Source: Microbacterium sufflavum (lineage in GTDB: Bacteria > Actinomycetota > Actinomycetes > Actinomycetales > Microbacteriaceae). From it: DNA of 64,000 bases. The position numbers and the translations under genes were made by a program. The stretch spans positions 372,001-436,000 of the forward strand of contig NZ_JAHWXK010000001.1 of the NCBI RefSeq assembly GCF_023091155.1, written 5' to 3'. Positions within the stretch are counted from its first letter, which is position 1, and each line of letters opens with the position of its first letter. This document shows, in pieces, positions 8,903-17,807 of the stretch. The notes under the pieces were generated by a model that was not told the DNA's origin, did not search any database, and saw nothing but the letters and a program-made list of their open reading frames with translations.

Positions 8903-9697
8903 ATGCTCGGCGAGACCGTCACCCTGAACGCCGAGCGCGGCGTCACGCTCACCTGCTACGTGCAGCCCGTCGACGGCGAGTTCGCCGGGGTCACGGCCCG
9001 CCCGGCCGTGCTGATCCTCCCCGGCGGCGGCTACCAGTACTGCAGCGACCGGGAGGCGGATCCCGTCGCCTACCCGTTCCTCGCGGCGGGGTATCAGGCG
9101 TTCGTGCTGCGCTATTCGGTCGGCGATCAGGGAGCCTGGCCGCGCCCGCTCGACGACTACGAGCAGGCGATGGCACAGCTCACGGCGAACGCCGAGGCGT
9201 GGCACCTCGACCCGACGAAGATCGCCGTCATCGGGTTCTCCGCCGGCGGGCACCTCGCGGCGGTCGCGGCGACCATGGCCGAGCACCGGCCCGCCGCCGC
9301 GATCCTCGGCTACCCGGTGATCCTGCCGGAGATCGCCGACCGCTGCCGACCGGGCATGCCCTACCCGGCGGAGCACGTCACGGCCGACACCGCCCCCACC
9401 TTCCTCTTCCACACGCGCGACGACGACGTGACGGTCGTGGAGAACACGCTCGCCTTCGCCTCCGCGCTGGCCGGAGCCGGAGTGCCCTTCGAGGCCCACG
9501 TCTACTCGTACGGTGCCCACGGTTTCTCGACCGGGGCGGCGCACCTGAACCCGCGCCCCCTCACGCCGCGCGCCCGGAGCTGGGTTCCCGAGAGCATCGC
9601 GTGGCTCGACGAGACCCTCGGTGCCCTCACCGCCTCCGGCATCGGCGAGCCGCGGCTGTCGTCCGATGGAGCGACGGGCGGACGCACACCCGCGTGA
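8903..9697 (+). CDS. Alpha/beta hydrolase, acetyl-esterase type
   Basis: 264 residues. GAAAGG (8889-8894) precedes ATG 8903. The oxyanion-hole segment LPGGGY (about 39-44), the nucleophile elbow GFSAGGH (Ser113), an Asp at about 173-175 and His206 in GAHGF form the expected catalytic set. The GGGY oxyanion form and length fit the BD-FAE/xylan-esterase-like group of soluble carboxylesterases. No signal peptide is seen, so it would act in the cytoplasm. It may deacetylate sugars or peptides; the substrate is not shown by the sequence. Confidence 0.85.
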   Translation: MLGETVTLNAERGVTLTCYVQPVDGEFAGVTARPAVLILPGGGYQYCSDREADPVAYPFLAAGYQAFVLRYSVGDQGAWPRPLDDYEQAMAQLTANAEAWHLDPTKIAVIGFSAGGHLAAVAATMAEHRPAAAILGYPVILPEIADRCRPGMPYPAEHVTADTAPTFLFHTRDDDVTVVENTLAFASALAGAGVPFEAHVYSYGAHGFSTGAAHLNPRPLTPRARSWVPESIAWLDETLGALTASGIGEPRLSSDGATGGRTPA

Positions 9698-9779
9698 TTC
9701 CGGGACTGGCCGAACGGTCGAGTCCGCAATTCCTCCGGGATGTTGAACCGCACGCCACCCGCGCGCTTGACTCGGCGTC

Positions 9780-10065
9780 ATGACACACAGCGCCAAGCAG
9801 GACTTCGGTGACTTCGTCGCCGAGCACCGCCGCGGGACGGCGGCGGTCCGGCAGCTGAACGTGCACGTCGATCCTCGGCGAGCCCGCCCCCCTCCCGGCC
9901 GATCTGTCGCGCTGGCAGTCCGACACGATCGACGCGAACGTGCTGTTCCTCGTGGTCGCGGGGCTGGTGGTGGTGAGCGCCGCGCTGGGCGTCACCTCCG
10001 TGGTCCAGGCGCGCATCACGCGGGCCGAGGCCAGGGCGCTGCGCACGCCATCGGGCCGGGTCTGA
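9780..10065 (+). pseudogene. Frameshifted small membrane protein gene (likely)
   Basis: Frame one, from ATG 9780, reads MTHSAKQDFGDFVAEHRRGT and then turns into Arg/Pro-rich shadow sequence near 9866. The neighbouring frame, from 9871 to the TGA at 10063, reads as a normal short protein end: GEPAPLPADLSRWQSD, a membrane segment (NVLFLVVAGLVVVSAALGV) and a basic tail. Joined, they would give a single-pass protein of about 95 residues. A one-base change near 9860-9870 would explain it. The family is not recognised. There is no convincing ribosome site, so the N-terminal part is the less certain half. Confidence 0.45.
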
Positions 10066-10072
10066 CGCGGAA

Positions 10073-11413
10073 CTACTCGGATGCGGACCCCCGGGCGGAG
10101 GGTGCCGTCCGTCCGCCCGCGGACTCGTCCGGCGGTGTCGCCTCGACCGCAGCGTCCGCGGGGTCGGCGGGGATCTCCCGCACCCGGCGCAGCGCCGAGA
10201 GCAGGACGTAGCCGAGCTGCGCGGCGAACACCCCGGCGCACAGCACGATGCACGCCTCGACTCCCACCCCGGCGGCGACCACGGCCCCGAGCGCCGCGCC
10301 GACCGGGCGGGCCCCGTACGTGGCGACGACCAGCACCGACGACACCCGGCCGATCATCGACACCGGCGTCACCGCCTGACGCAGCGACGTCGTGCCGATG
10401 GTCCACAGCACCGGCCCGAGCCCGAACAGCAGATACGCCGCGAACGCGAACGCCGGCGCCGGCACCGGCACCGGCACCGGCACCGGCACCCACAGCGTCG
10501 CAGCCATCAGGAGTGCGGCGGCGAACCCGCCGAGCGGCCCCAGCATCGTCAGGGCGCCGAGCGCGAACCGTCGCGACAGCACCGGGGCGAGCAGCGCGCC
10601 GATGACCATGCCGCCGCCGTACACGGCCATCGCGGCACCGACCGTCGCGGGGGTCATGCCGAGGCGGTCGAGCGCGTAGACCACGAACACGGACTGCAGC
10701 AGGAACCATCCCACGTTGAACACGAAGGAGGTCACGATCATCGGCCGCAGCAGCGCATGCGAGAACGCGAAGCGCAGTCCCTCGCCGATGTCGCGCCAGG
10801 GTGTCATGCGGGGTGCGGCCACGCGGGCGGGGATGTCGGTGCGCGCGAGCACGACCAGCGCGGCCAGGCAGGCGACGCTCGCCACGACGAACGCGGTGTC
10901 GGCGCCGCCCAGCGACACGATGGCACCGGCGACCGCCGGCCCCCCGATGAACGCCGCACTGCGCCCGAGCTCCAGCCACCGGTTCGCGTCGACCAGGCGA
11001 TCGCGCGAGACGGTGCGCGGAACGGCGGCGGGCACGGCGACGCTGATGCCCATGGTGCCCACGGCTCCCGCGAAACCGAGGGCCAGCAACGACTCGAAGC
11101 GCAGGGCGTCGAGGGCGAGGAGGACGATCACCGCCACGAGCGTGCTCGCGCGCAGCGCCTCGGACAGCAGGAGGAGCCGGCGCGGAGACGAACGGTCGAC
11201 GAGGAGCCCGAACGGGATGGCGAGCAGCAGGAACGGGAGGGTCTGCGCGACCTGGAGCAGCGCCGTGCTCGCGGCGTCGGCGCCCAGCAGCAGCACGGCT
11301 GCGAGCGGGACGGCCACCAGGGCGATCTGCTCGGCGAACTGCGTGAGGACGCTCGACCAGGACAGTCGCGTGAACGCCGGAGGCAGCGGAGGGCGGGGGG
11401 CTCGCGGGTGCAT
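10073..11413 (-). CDS. MFS transporter (enterobactin-exporter/DHA3 type)
   Basis: 446 residues with twelve predicted membrane segments. The N-terminal half has QTLPFLLLAIPFGLLVDR (the MFS loop 2-3 motif) and the ends are cytoplasmic, which fits the DHA3/EntS-like exporters of small drugs or siderophores. ATG 11413 has a poor ribosome site (GAGGGG touches the start), so translation may be leaderless or the start slightly different. The C-terminal tail is Pro/Asp/Glu-rich. One membrane segment contains a Val-Pro run coded by a hexanucleotide repeat. Substrate unknown. Confidence 0.8.
   Translation of the reverse strand: MHPRAPRPPLPPAFTRLSWSSVLTQFAEQIALVAVPLAAVLLLGADAASTALLQVAQTLPFLLLAIPFGLLVDRSSPRRLLLLSEALRASTLVAVIVLLALDALRFESLLALGFAGAVGTMGISVAVPAAVPRTVSRDRLVDANRWLELGRSAAFIGGPAVAGAIVSLGGADTAFVVASVACLAALVVLARTDIPARVAAPRMTPWRDIGEGLRFAFSHALLRPMIVTSFVFNVGWFLLQSVFVVYALDRLGMTPATVGAAMAVYGGGMVIGALLAPVLSRRFALGALTMLGPLGGFAAALLMAATLWVPVPVPVPVPAPAFAFAAYLLFGLGPVLWTIGTTSLRQAVTPVSMIGRVSSVLVVATYGARPVGAALGAVVAAGVGVEACIVLCAGVFAAQLGYVLLSALRRVREIPADPADAAVEATPPDESAGGRTAPSARGSASE
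10455..10490. repeat. GGCACC hexanucleotide repeat inside the MFS gene
   Basis: Five perfect copies of GGCACC (10461-10490) follow one GGCGCC. Read on the minus strand they code Val-Pro repeats in a membrane segment. Slippage would change the protein by two residues at a time without breaking the frame. Confidence 0.85.
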
Positions 11414-11518
11414 CCCCTCAGCCCAGCAGCCCGCCGCCCGAGGTTCTGGCGGGTATCGGACGCGGCATTCCCCACGGCGGCCGCGGATAGGTTGGGAGTC
11501 CCACCCGGAAGGACACCC

Positions 11519-11911
11519 ATGACCCCCGTCGTCACCGCCCTCGACCATGTCCAGCTGCCCGCGAAGAACCTGGACGAGGCCATCGGCTGGTACTCGGACG
11601 TGCTCGGTTTCCGCGTGCTCACGCACTACGGGACCTACGCCATGCTGCGCCTGGACCCCGGCCTCGACCTCATGCTCTGGGAGGCGGCGGAGTACACGCC
11701 GATGCGGGTCACCGTGGACGGCGAGACGAAGCCGGCCCTCTTCCTCAAGACGGAGCGCTTCGACGACCTGGCCGCGCGGCTGCGGGCGTCCGACACGCAG
11801 ATCGCCAGCATCGAGGACCTGGGCTTCGCGCGGTTCCTGAAGTTCTCCGACCCCAGCGACAACTTCCTGGGCGCGATCGCGTTCGCGGGGGAACCCGCCA
11901 ACGCGGGTTAG
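11519..11911 (+). CDS. VOC family (glyoxalase/bleomycin-resistance fold) protein
   Basis: 130 residues with the paired beta-alpha-beta-beta-beta modules of the VOC superfamily. The start LDHVQLPAKNLDEAIGWYSD and the turn LGFRV are typical, and the metal-ligand His is at residue 10. GGAAGGA at 11506-11512 sets ATG 11519. The second half ends with FSDPSDNFLGAIAF. Members bind a metal and act as isomerases, dioxygenases or drug-binding proteins; the exact role cannot be read off. Six bases separate it from the methyltransferase gene, so the two are probably one operon. Confidence 0.85.
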   Translation: MTPVVTALDHVQLPAKNLDEAIGWYSDVLGFRVLTHYGTYAMLRLDPGLDLMLWEAAEYTPMRVTVDGETKPALFLKTERFDDLAARLRASDTQIASIEDLGFARFLKFSDPSDNFLGAIAFAGEPANAG

Positions 11912-11917
11912 AGCAGC

Positions 11918-12514
11918 GTGGACGACTACTGGAATCACAACACCGCCTACCACCGGGAACTCGTCGCCGCCGTGCGCCAGGGGGCCCGAGTGCTCGACGT
12001 CGGCTGCGGCGACGGGCTCCTCCTTCAGAAGCTCGCGGGAAGGGCGAGCCAGGTCACGGGCATCGACCCCGACGCCGCGGCGCTCTCCCGAGCGAGGGAG
12101 CGGTTCCCGCAGTCCTCGCCCGTGCGCCTTATCCACGGTGACCTGTTGAGCTCACCCGACCTGGAGGGGCAGCGGTTCGATCTCGTCACCTGCGTGGCCA
12201 CGCTGCATCACCTGCCGCTGATCCCGGCACTCGAACGCCTGCGCGACCTGCTCGCTCCGGGAGGACAGCTCCGCATCGTCGGCCTGTCGGCAAACGCGAG
12301 CGTCCTCGACTGGGCGATCTCCGGGGCGTTGCTGCTCCCGATCCGGGTCATGAGCGGGGTGCACCGTGAGTCCGGCTATCCGGACATGACGACCGCACGA
12401 CCGTCCGAATCCCTCACGCACATCCGCGACGCCGCTGCCACGATCCTCCCGGGCAGCCGGGTGCGACGACGGTTCTACTACCGCTACAGCCTCACGTGGA
12501 CGAAACCGGCGTGA
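11918..12514 (+). CDS. Class I SAM-dependent methyltransferase
   Basis: 198 residues starting at GTG 11918. Motif I VLDVGCGDG, the acidic turn GIDPD after strand two, and LLAPGG before strand five mark a class I methyltransferase of the methyltransferase-11/25 type. The C-terminal part (about 120-198) has a short hydrophobic stretch and a RRRFYYRYSL strand that may form the substrate cap. The acceptor is unknown. It follows the VOC gene closely, which suggests joint expression. Confidence 0.85.
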   Translation: MDDYWNHNTAYHRELVAAVRQGARVLDVGCGDGLLLQKLAGRASQVTGIDPDAAALSRARERFPQSSPVRLIHGDLLSSPDLEGQRFDLVTCVATLHHLPLIPALERLRDLLAPGGQLRIVGLSANASVLDWAISGALLLPIRVMSGVHRESGYPDMTTARPSESLTHIRDAAATILPGSRVRRRFYYRYSLTWTKPA

Positions 12515-12544
12515 GTTCGAGCCCCGGCGAGTGAGCGCAACCCG

Positions 12545-12576
12545 CTTGCGCGATCTTGCAAGGACTTGCGTACACT
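12545..12576 (+). promoter_or_regulatory. Leaderless lacI-type promoter with three phased CTTGC repeats
   Basis: CTTGC occurs at 12545, 12555 and 12565, exactly ten bases apart, and CTTGCAAG (12555-12562) is an 8-bp palindrome. A -10 box TACACT (12571-12576) lies six bases before ATG 12583, which predicts a leaderless transcript. CTTGCAAG-like centres are typical of LacI-family operators, so autoregulation is inferred. Confidence 0.55.
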
Positions 12577-12582
12577 GAGCGC

Positions 12583-13587
12583 ATGTCGAAGCGTCTGGCA
12601 GAGGTGGCCCGCAAGGTCGGCGTGAGCGAGGCGACGGTCAGCCGCGTGCTCAACGACAAGCCCGGCGTCTCGGACGCCACCCGGCAGGCCGTGCTCACGG
12701 CGCTGGACGTGCTGGGCTACGAGCGGCCCACGAAGCTGCGCGGCGAGCGGGCGCGCCTTGTCGGTCTCGTGCTGCCGGAGCTGCAGAACCCGATCTTCCC
12801 CGCGTTCGCCGAGATCGTCGGCGGGGCGCTCACCCAGAACGGCTACACGCCCCTGCTCTGCACGCAGAACGCCGGCGGGGTCACCGAGTCCGACTACGTG
12901 GACCTGCTGCTCGCCCAGCAGGTCTCGGGCGTGGTGTTCCTCGGCGGCAACTACACCCAGGCCGATGCCGCCCACCAGCACTACGAGCGGCTGCGGGCGG
13001 TGAACCTGCCGACCGTGCTCGTGAACGCGCGCGTGCCGGAGCTGCCGTTCCCCACCGTCTCCACCGACGACGTCGCGGCCGCGGAGCAGGCCGTGCTCCA
13101 CGTGCATCAGCTCGGGCACCGGCGCATCGGTCTGCTGCTCGGGCCGGACGACCACATCCCCTCGCGCCGCAAGCTCGACGCCGCCCGCCGACTGCTCGAC
13201 CAGCTCGGCTCTCCGCTCAGCGACGAGCTCGTGGCGCGCGGCCTCTACTCGCTCGAGTCGGGCCAGGCGGGAGCCGCGCGACTGTTCGCCGCCGGAGCCA
13301 CGGCCCTGGTGTGCGCGAGCGACCCGATGGCGCTCGGGGCCGTGCGTGCCGCCCGCCGCGCCGGGCTGTCCGTGCCGGGCGACGTGAGCGTGGTCGGCTT
13401 CGACGACTCGGCGCTGATGAGCTGCACCGAGCCGCCGCTGACCACCGTGCGCCAGCCGATCGAGTCGATGGGCCGGGCCGTGATCGAGCTGCTGCTCGCG
13501 CAGATCGCGGGCACGCCGCAGGCCGCCGACGAGCTGCTGTTCGAGCCCGAGCTCGTGCTGCGCGCCTCCACCGGTCCGCTGCACTGA
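12583..13587 (+). CDS. LacI family transcriptional regulator
   Basis: 334 residues. The N-terminal helix-turn-helix and hinge read KRLAEVARKVGVSEATVSRVLN, followed by the periplasmic-binding-protein-like sensor domain (VGLVLPELQNPIFP to the end) with the late VSVVGFDDS segment. It should repress or activate the GH13 and ABC importer genes just downstream and respond to the imported sugar. The transcript appears leaderless. The sugar cannot be told from the sequence; alpha-glucosides are likely from the neighbours. Confidence 0.9.
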   Translation: MSKRLAEVARKVGVSEATVSRVLNDKPGVSDATRQAVLTALDVLGYERPTKLRGERARLVGLVLPELQNPIFPAFAEIVGGALTQNGYTPLLCTQNAGGVTESDYVDLLLAQQVSGVVFLGGNYTQADAAHQHYERLRAVNLPTVLVNARVPELPFPTVSTDDVAAAEQAVLHVHQLGHRRIGLLLGPDDHIPSRRKLDAARRLLDQLGSPLSDELVARGLYSLESGQAGAARLFAAGATALVCASDPMALGAVRAARRAGLSVPGDVSVVGFDDSALMSCTEPPLTTVRQPIESMGRAVIELLLAQIAGTPQAADELLFEPELVLRASTGPLH

Positions 13588-13590
13588 ATC

Positions 13591-13632
13591 GGCGGCGTTC
13601 CGCCGCTCCTCCCCCGCGGGCTCCCCCGGGGG
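13591..13632 (+). terminator. Hairpins after the lacI-type gene
   Basis: GGCGG/CCGCC with a CGTT loop (13591-13604), then C/G-rich complementary runs at 13611-13615 and 13628-13632 followed by CTTTC. Together they look like a terminator that separates the regulator from the amylase promoter. Confidence 0.45.
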
Positions 13633-13682
13633 CTTTCGCACGTGCTCAAATCCTTTCTGTTTTTCATTCTTTTGTTTGATTC

Positions 13683-13711
13683 TTGCGTCGATCTCTTCGG
13701 AAAGCTACATT
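13683..13711 (+). promoter_or_regulatory. Promoter of the GH13/sugar-importer genes
   Basis: TTGCGT (13683-13688) and TACATT (13706-13711) are spaced by 17 bases, inside a pyrimidine-rich, unusually A/T-rich stretch from about 13645 to 13715. GAGGAGA (13730-13736) then precedes the GTG start at 13740. Confidence 0.6.
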
Positions 13712-13739
13712 CAACTCATCACCGTCGATGAGGAGACCC

Positions 13740-15425
13740 GTGGACACCGACGTTCTGCGCAGCACCGCCCCCGCTTCCCGGCCCGTCCCCCCGACGGACG
13801 AGGGCTGGTGGCGCACCGCGGTGATCTACCAGATCTACGTGCGCAGCTTCGCCGACGGGAACGGCGACGGCGTCGGCGACCTCGCCGGCGTCCGCTCCCG
13901 CCTCGGGTATCTGAAGAGCCTCGGCGTTGACGCCCTCTGGTTCACCCCCTGGTACCGCAGCCCCCTCGCCGACGGCGGCTACGACGTGCAGGACTACCGC
14001 GCCATCGACCCGCGCTTCGGCACCCTGGAGGAGGCCGAGCTGCTGATCGCCGAGGCACTGGAGCTCGGCATCCGCACCATCGTCGACATCGTGCCCAACC
14101 ACATCTCCGACCGCCACGAGTGGTTCCGGCAGGCACTGGCCGCCGGCCCCGGCAGCCCGGAGCGGGAACGGTTCTGGTTCCACCCCGGCCGCGGCGCCGA
14201 CGGTTCCGGCATCCCCACCAACTGGGTGTCGAGCTTCCAGGGCGAGACCTGGACGCGCACGCGCAACGCCGACGGCACACCGGGCGAGTGGTACCTGCAC
14301 CTGTTCACGCCGCAGCAGCCCGACCTCAACTGGAACCACCCCGACGTGCGCCGCGAGCACGAGGAGGTGCTGCGCTTCTGGCTCGACCGCGGCGTCGCCG
14401 GTGTGCGCATCGACTCCGCCGCCCTGCCGGTGAAGGACCCCGCGCTGCCCGACCTGCCCGCAGGCTCCGCCCCCGCGGAGGACCACCCGCACATCGACCG
14501 CGACGAGCTGCACGACATCTACCGCGAGTGGCGGGCCGTGGCCGACGACTACGCCGGAGAGCGCGTGCTCGTCGGCGAGGTGTGGCTCGACGACGCCGAG
14601 CGCTTCGCGCGGTACCTGCGACCCGGCGAGATGCACACGGCGTTCAACTTCGGGTTCATGACCCAGCCCTGGGACGCCGCGGCCATGCGCGCCTCCATCA
14701 CCCGCACCCTCGCCGAACACGCACCGGTCGGCGCCCCCGCCACCTGGGTGCTGTCGAACCACGACGTCACGCGCCCCGTCACCCGCTACGGGCAGGCCGA
14801 CTCGTCGTTCGCGTTCGAGCGCAAGCGCTTCGGCACCGCGACCGACACCGCGCGCGGGCTGCGGCGAGCGCGCGCCGCAGCCCTCCTCGTGGCGGCGCTG
14901 CCCGGCAGCCTGTACGTGTACCAGGGCGACGAGCTGGGGCTGCCCGAGGTGGAGCTGCCGCTCGACGCGATCGAAGACCCGATGCACTTCCGGTCGCACG
15001 GCGTCGACCCCGGCCGCGACGGGTGCCGGGTGCCGCTGCCGTGGGCGGGCGACGCGAGCCCGTACGGGTTCGGCGGTGCCCCGTGGCTGCCGCAGCCCGC
15101 CGACTGGGCCGGGCTCACGGTCGACGCGCAGGAGCTCGACCCCGCGTCCACCCTGCACCTCTACCGCGCGGCCATCCGGCTGCGCCGCGAGGTGCGCGAC
15201 CTGGCGAACGGCGAGCTGTCGTGGCTCGAGCTCGGGTCCGACGTGCTCGCGTTCCGCCGCGGCGACGACACCGTCAGCATCACCAACCTCGGTGCGACGC
15301 CGATCCCGCTCCCCGCCCACCACGCGGTGCTGCTGTCCAGCACGCCGCTCGACGGCACCCTGCCGGCCGACGCCACCGCGTGGCTCACGCTGCGCCCGGC
15401 GCGCACCGGTCGCGCGCCCCACTGA
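13740..15425 (+). CDS. GH13 alpha-glucosidase/alpha-amylase family enzyme
   Basis: 561 residues, GTG start set by AGGAG at 13731. The four GH13 motifs are present: DIVPNH (116-121), GVRIDS with the nucleophile Asp225, GEVW with the acid/base Glu280, and LSNHD with Asp342. The N-terminal WWRTAVIYQIYVRSFADGNGDGVGDL segment and the short length without a signal peptide fit cytoplasmic oligo-1,6-glucosidase/alpha-glucosidase members. It would hydrolyse the oligosaccharide brought in by the ABC importer coded just downstream. The exact linkage is not readable. Confidence 0.92.
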   Translation: MDTDVLRSTAPASRPVPPTDEGWWRTAVIYQIYVRSFADGNGDGVGDLAGVRSRLGYLKSLGVDALWFTPWYRSPLADGGYDVQDYRAIDPRFGTLEEAELLIAEALELGIRTIVDIVPNHISDRHEWFRQALAAGPGSPERERFWFHPGRGADGSGIPTNWVSSFQGETWTRTRNADGTPGEWYLHLFTPQQPDLNWNHPDVRREHEEVLRFWLDRGVAGVRIDSAALPVKDPALPDLPAGSAPAEDHPHIDRDELHDIYREWRAVADDYAGERVLVGEVWLDDAERFARYLRPGEMHTAFNFGFMTQPWDAAAMRASITRTLAEHAPVGAPATWVLSNHDVTRPVTRYGQADSSFAFERKRFGTATDTARGLRRARAAALLVAALPGSLYVYQGDELGLPEVELPLDAIEDPMHFRSHGVDPGRDGCRVPLPWAGDASPYGFGGAPWLPQPADWAGLTVDAQELDPASTLHLYRAAIRLRREVRDLANGELSWLELGSDVLAFRRGDDTVSITNLGATPIPLPAHHAVLLSSTPLDGTLPADATAWLTLRPARTGRAPH

Positions 15426-15464
15426 CCCGCACCACCCGATCCGCATCACATGGAAGGACAGACG

Positions 15465-16835
15465 ATGAAGTCACCGAAGAAGGCCCTGGTCGCCGGGATC
15501 GCCGTGCTCGCCACGGCGGGCGCACTGGCCGGATGCTCCGCGAATGACACCGGTTCCGGCTCCGACGGCAGGCTCGAGCTGCGCGTCGCGACGTTCCCGC
15601 CCGGCGCCGACGCCGCCGCGTACGACGCGTTCGCCGCCCAGGAGAAGCAGTTCGAGAAGGAGCACCCCGACATCGACATCATCGGTGTCGAGTACGAGTG
15701 GGAGGGCCCGACGTTCGCCGTGCAGCTCGCGGGCGGCAGCCTCCCCGATGTGTTCACCGTGCCGTTCACCGACTCCAAGACGCTGCTGGAGAACGGCCAG
15801 CTCATGGACGTGACCGACGCGATCGACGAGCTCGGGTACACCGACAAGTTCAACCCGATCATCCTCGAGGGCGTCACGGGCGACGACGGCAAGATCTACG
15901 GCTTCCCCCGCCAGGCCTACGCCGCCGCGCTGCACTACAACCGCGACCTGTTCGAGCAGGCCGGACTCGACCCCGACGACCCGCCGCAGACGTGGGACGA
16001 GATCCGCGAGGCCGCCAAGGCCATCACCGACGCCACCGGTAAGGCCGGCTACGCGCAGATGGCGATCAACAACACCGGCGGCTGGCAGCTCACCTCGCAG
16101 ACCGTCGCGCGCGGCGGCCGCACGCAGACCGACAACGGCGACGGCACCGCCGAGTCCACGATCGACAACGACGCCACCAAGGCCGCCCTCCAGTTCCTCC
16201 ACGACGTGAAGTGGGAGGACGGGTCGTTCGGCTCCAAGGTCGACCTCGACTGGGGCACCATCAACCAGGAGTTCGCCGCGGGCAACATCGGCATGTACAC
16301 CTCGGGCTCCGACATCTACACCGCCCTCGTGCGCGACTTCGGCATGGACTCGGAGATCTACGGCATGACGGTCGTGCCGATGGAGGGCGACGACCCCGGC
16401 ACGCTCGGCGGCGGCGACATCGCGGTGATCAGCCCCACGGTCGACGACGCCACCAAGGACGCCGCTGTCACCTGGATCGACTGGTACTACATGCAGAAGC
16501 TGATGGACGAGGACGCGGCCGTGCAGGACGCGAAGACCCTCGACGAGTCGGGGCAGGCCGTGGGCACCCCGCTGCTGCCGGTGCTCAGCCGTGAGCTGTA
16601 CGACGAGTCGCAGGTGTGGATCGCGGACTACATCAACGTTCCGGTCGACCAGATGAAGCCGTTCAGCGACCGCATCTGGGACCAGACGCCCGTGGGCGAG
16701 CCGAAGGTGAAGACCCAGGAGGTCTACGCGCTGCTCGACGCGGTGGTGCAGACCGTGCTCACCCAGCAGGACGCCGACATCGACGCCCTGCTCGCCCAGG
16801 CGCAGACCGACGCCCAGGCGAAGCTCGACGAGTAA
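15465..16835 (+). CDS. ABC sugar transporter, solute-binding lipoprotein
   Basis: 456 residues. GGAAGGA (15452-15458) precedes ATG 15465. The signal peptide ends in the lipobox LAGC (Cys24), so the protein is tethered outside the membrane. The rest is a family 1 (MalE-like) binding protein: a GSLPDVF segment, YNRDLFEQAGL, and the TWDEIREAAKAI hinge region. It should catch an oligosaccharide and hand it to the two permeases downstream. It lies 39 bases after the GH13 gene. Confidence 0.92.
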   Translation: MKSPKKALVAGIAVLATAGALAGCSANDTGSGSDGRLELRVATFPPGADAAAYDAFAAQEKQFEKEHPDIDIIGVEYEWEGPTFAVQLAGGSLPDVFTVPFTDSKTLLENGQLMDVTDAIDELGYTDKFNPIILEGVTGDDGKIYGFPRQAYAAALHYNRDLFEQAGLDPDDPPQTWDEIREAAKAITDATGKAGYAQMAINNTGGWQLTSQTVARGGRTQTDNGDGTAESTIDNDATKAALQFLHDVKWEDGSFGSKVDLDWGTINQEFAAGNIGMYTSGSDIYTALVRDFGMDSEIYGMTVVPMEGDDPGTLGGGDIAVISPTVDDATKDAAVTWIDWYYMQKLMDEDAAVQDAKTLDESGQAVGTPLLPVLSRELYDESQVWIADYINVPVDQMKPFSDRIWDQTPVGEPKVKTQEVYALLDAVVQTVLTQQDADIDALLAQAQTDAQAKLDE

Positions 16836-16841
16836 CGCTCC

Positions 16842-17807
16842 ATGACGATGACGCTTCCCGAGCAGCGGGCGGCGGCGGACACCCCTCCGCCGCCCGCTGT
16901 GCGCCCGACCCGTCGCCGCTCGCCGCTCACGTGGCTGCGCGGCGGCGGGCTCGCGAACCTCGTGTTCGTGCTGCCGATGCTGTTCGTGTTCGTGTTCTTC
17001 TCGTGGTCGCCGATCGTGCAGTCCGTGATCATGAGCCTGCAGAAGACGAACCTGATCGTCTCCGAGTGGGTCGGGTTCGACAACTACCTCGCGGTGATCG
17101 GCGACCCGGAGCTCGGGCGCGCCGTGCTCAACACGCTCTGGTTCGCGGTGCTCGCGCTGCTGTTCGGCTTCCCGCTGCCGCTGCTGATGGCGGTGCTGAT
17201 GAGCGAGGTGCGCCGCGGCAAGGGCATCTACTCCGCCCTCGCCTACCTCCCCGTCGTGATCCCGCCCGTCGTCGCGGTGCTGCTGTGGAAGTTCTTCTAC
17301 AGCGCCGACCCGTCCGGCGTGTTCAACACCGTGCTCGGGTGGGTGGGCATCCCGCCGCAGCCGTGGATCCAGGACGCGGTGCAGGCGATGCCGTCTCTCG
17401 TGCTGGAGGCCACCTGGGCCGGGGCCGGCGGATCGATCATCATCTACCTGGCCGCGCTGCTCGGCGTGCCGCCTGAGCTGTACGACGCGGCAGAGGTCGA
17501 CGGTGCCGGCATCGCGAAGAAGGTGTGGCACGTCACGCTGCCGCAGCTGCGCGGCATCCTCTTCATCATGCTGATCCTGCAGGTGATCGCCACCGCGCAG
17601 GTGTTCCTCGAGCCGTTCCTGTTCACGGGCGGCGGGCCGGCGGGCGCGACCAAGACCGTGCTCCTCTACATCTACGACAAGGCGTTCCGGAACAGCCTCG
17701 GCGGCGACTACGGCGAGGCCACAGCGGTCTCGGTGCTGCTGGCGATCGTGCTGGCCGTCCTGTCCTGGCTCTACTTCCGACTGACCGACCGCTGGAGCAC
17801 GACGTGA
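16842..17807 (+). CDS. ABC sugar permease, MalF type
   Basis: 321 residues with six membrane segments and the cytoplasmic EAA loop (DAAEVDGAG at about 207-215) that docks the ATPase. The start is ATG 16842 or 16848; no ribosome site is clear, so translation may be coupled to the gene upstream, which ends 7 bases before. It overlaps the next permease gene by GTGA. Confidence 0.92.
   Translation: MTMTLPEQRAAADTPPPPAVRPTRRRSPLTWLRGGGLANLVFVLPMLFVFVFFSWSPIVQSVIMSLQKTNLIVSEWVGFDNYLAVIGDPELGRAVLNTLWFAVLALLFGFPLPLLMAVLMSEVRRGKGIYSALAYLPVVIPPVVAVLLWKFFYSADPSGVFNTVLGWVGIPPQPWIQDAVQAMPSLVLEATWAGAGGSIIIYLAALLGVPPELYDAAEVDGAGIAKKVWHVTLPQLRGILFIMLILQVIATAQVFLEPFLFTGGGPAGATKTVLLYIYDKAFRNSLGGDYGEATAVSVLLAIVLAVLSWLYFRLTDRWSTT

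Noticed and set aside
10757-11518. Long N-terminal extension of the VOC gene
   Set aside because: It is antisense to the MFS gene; the VOC fold and ribosome site start at 11519.
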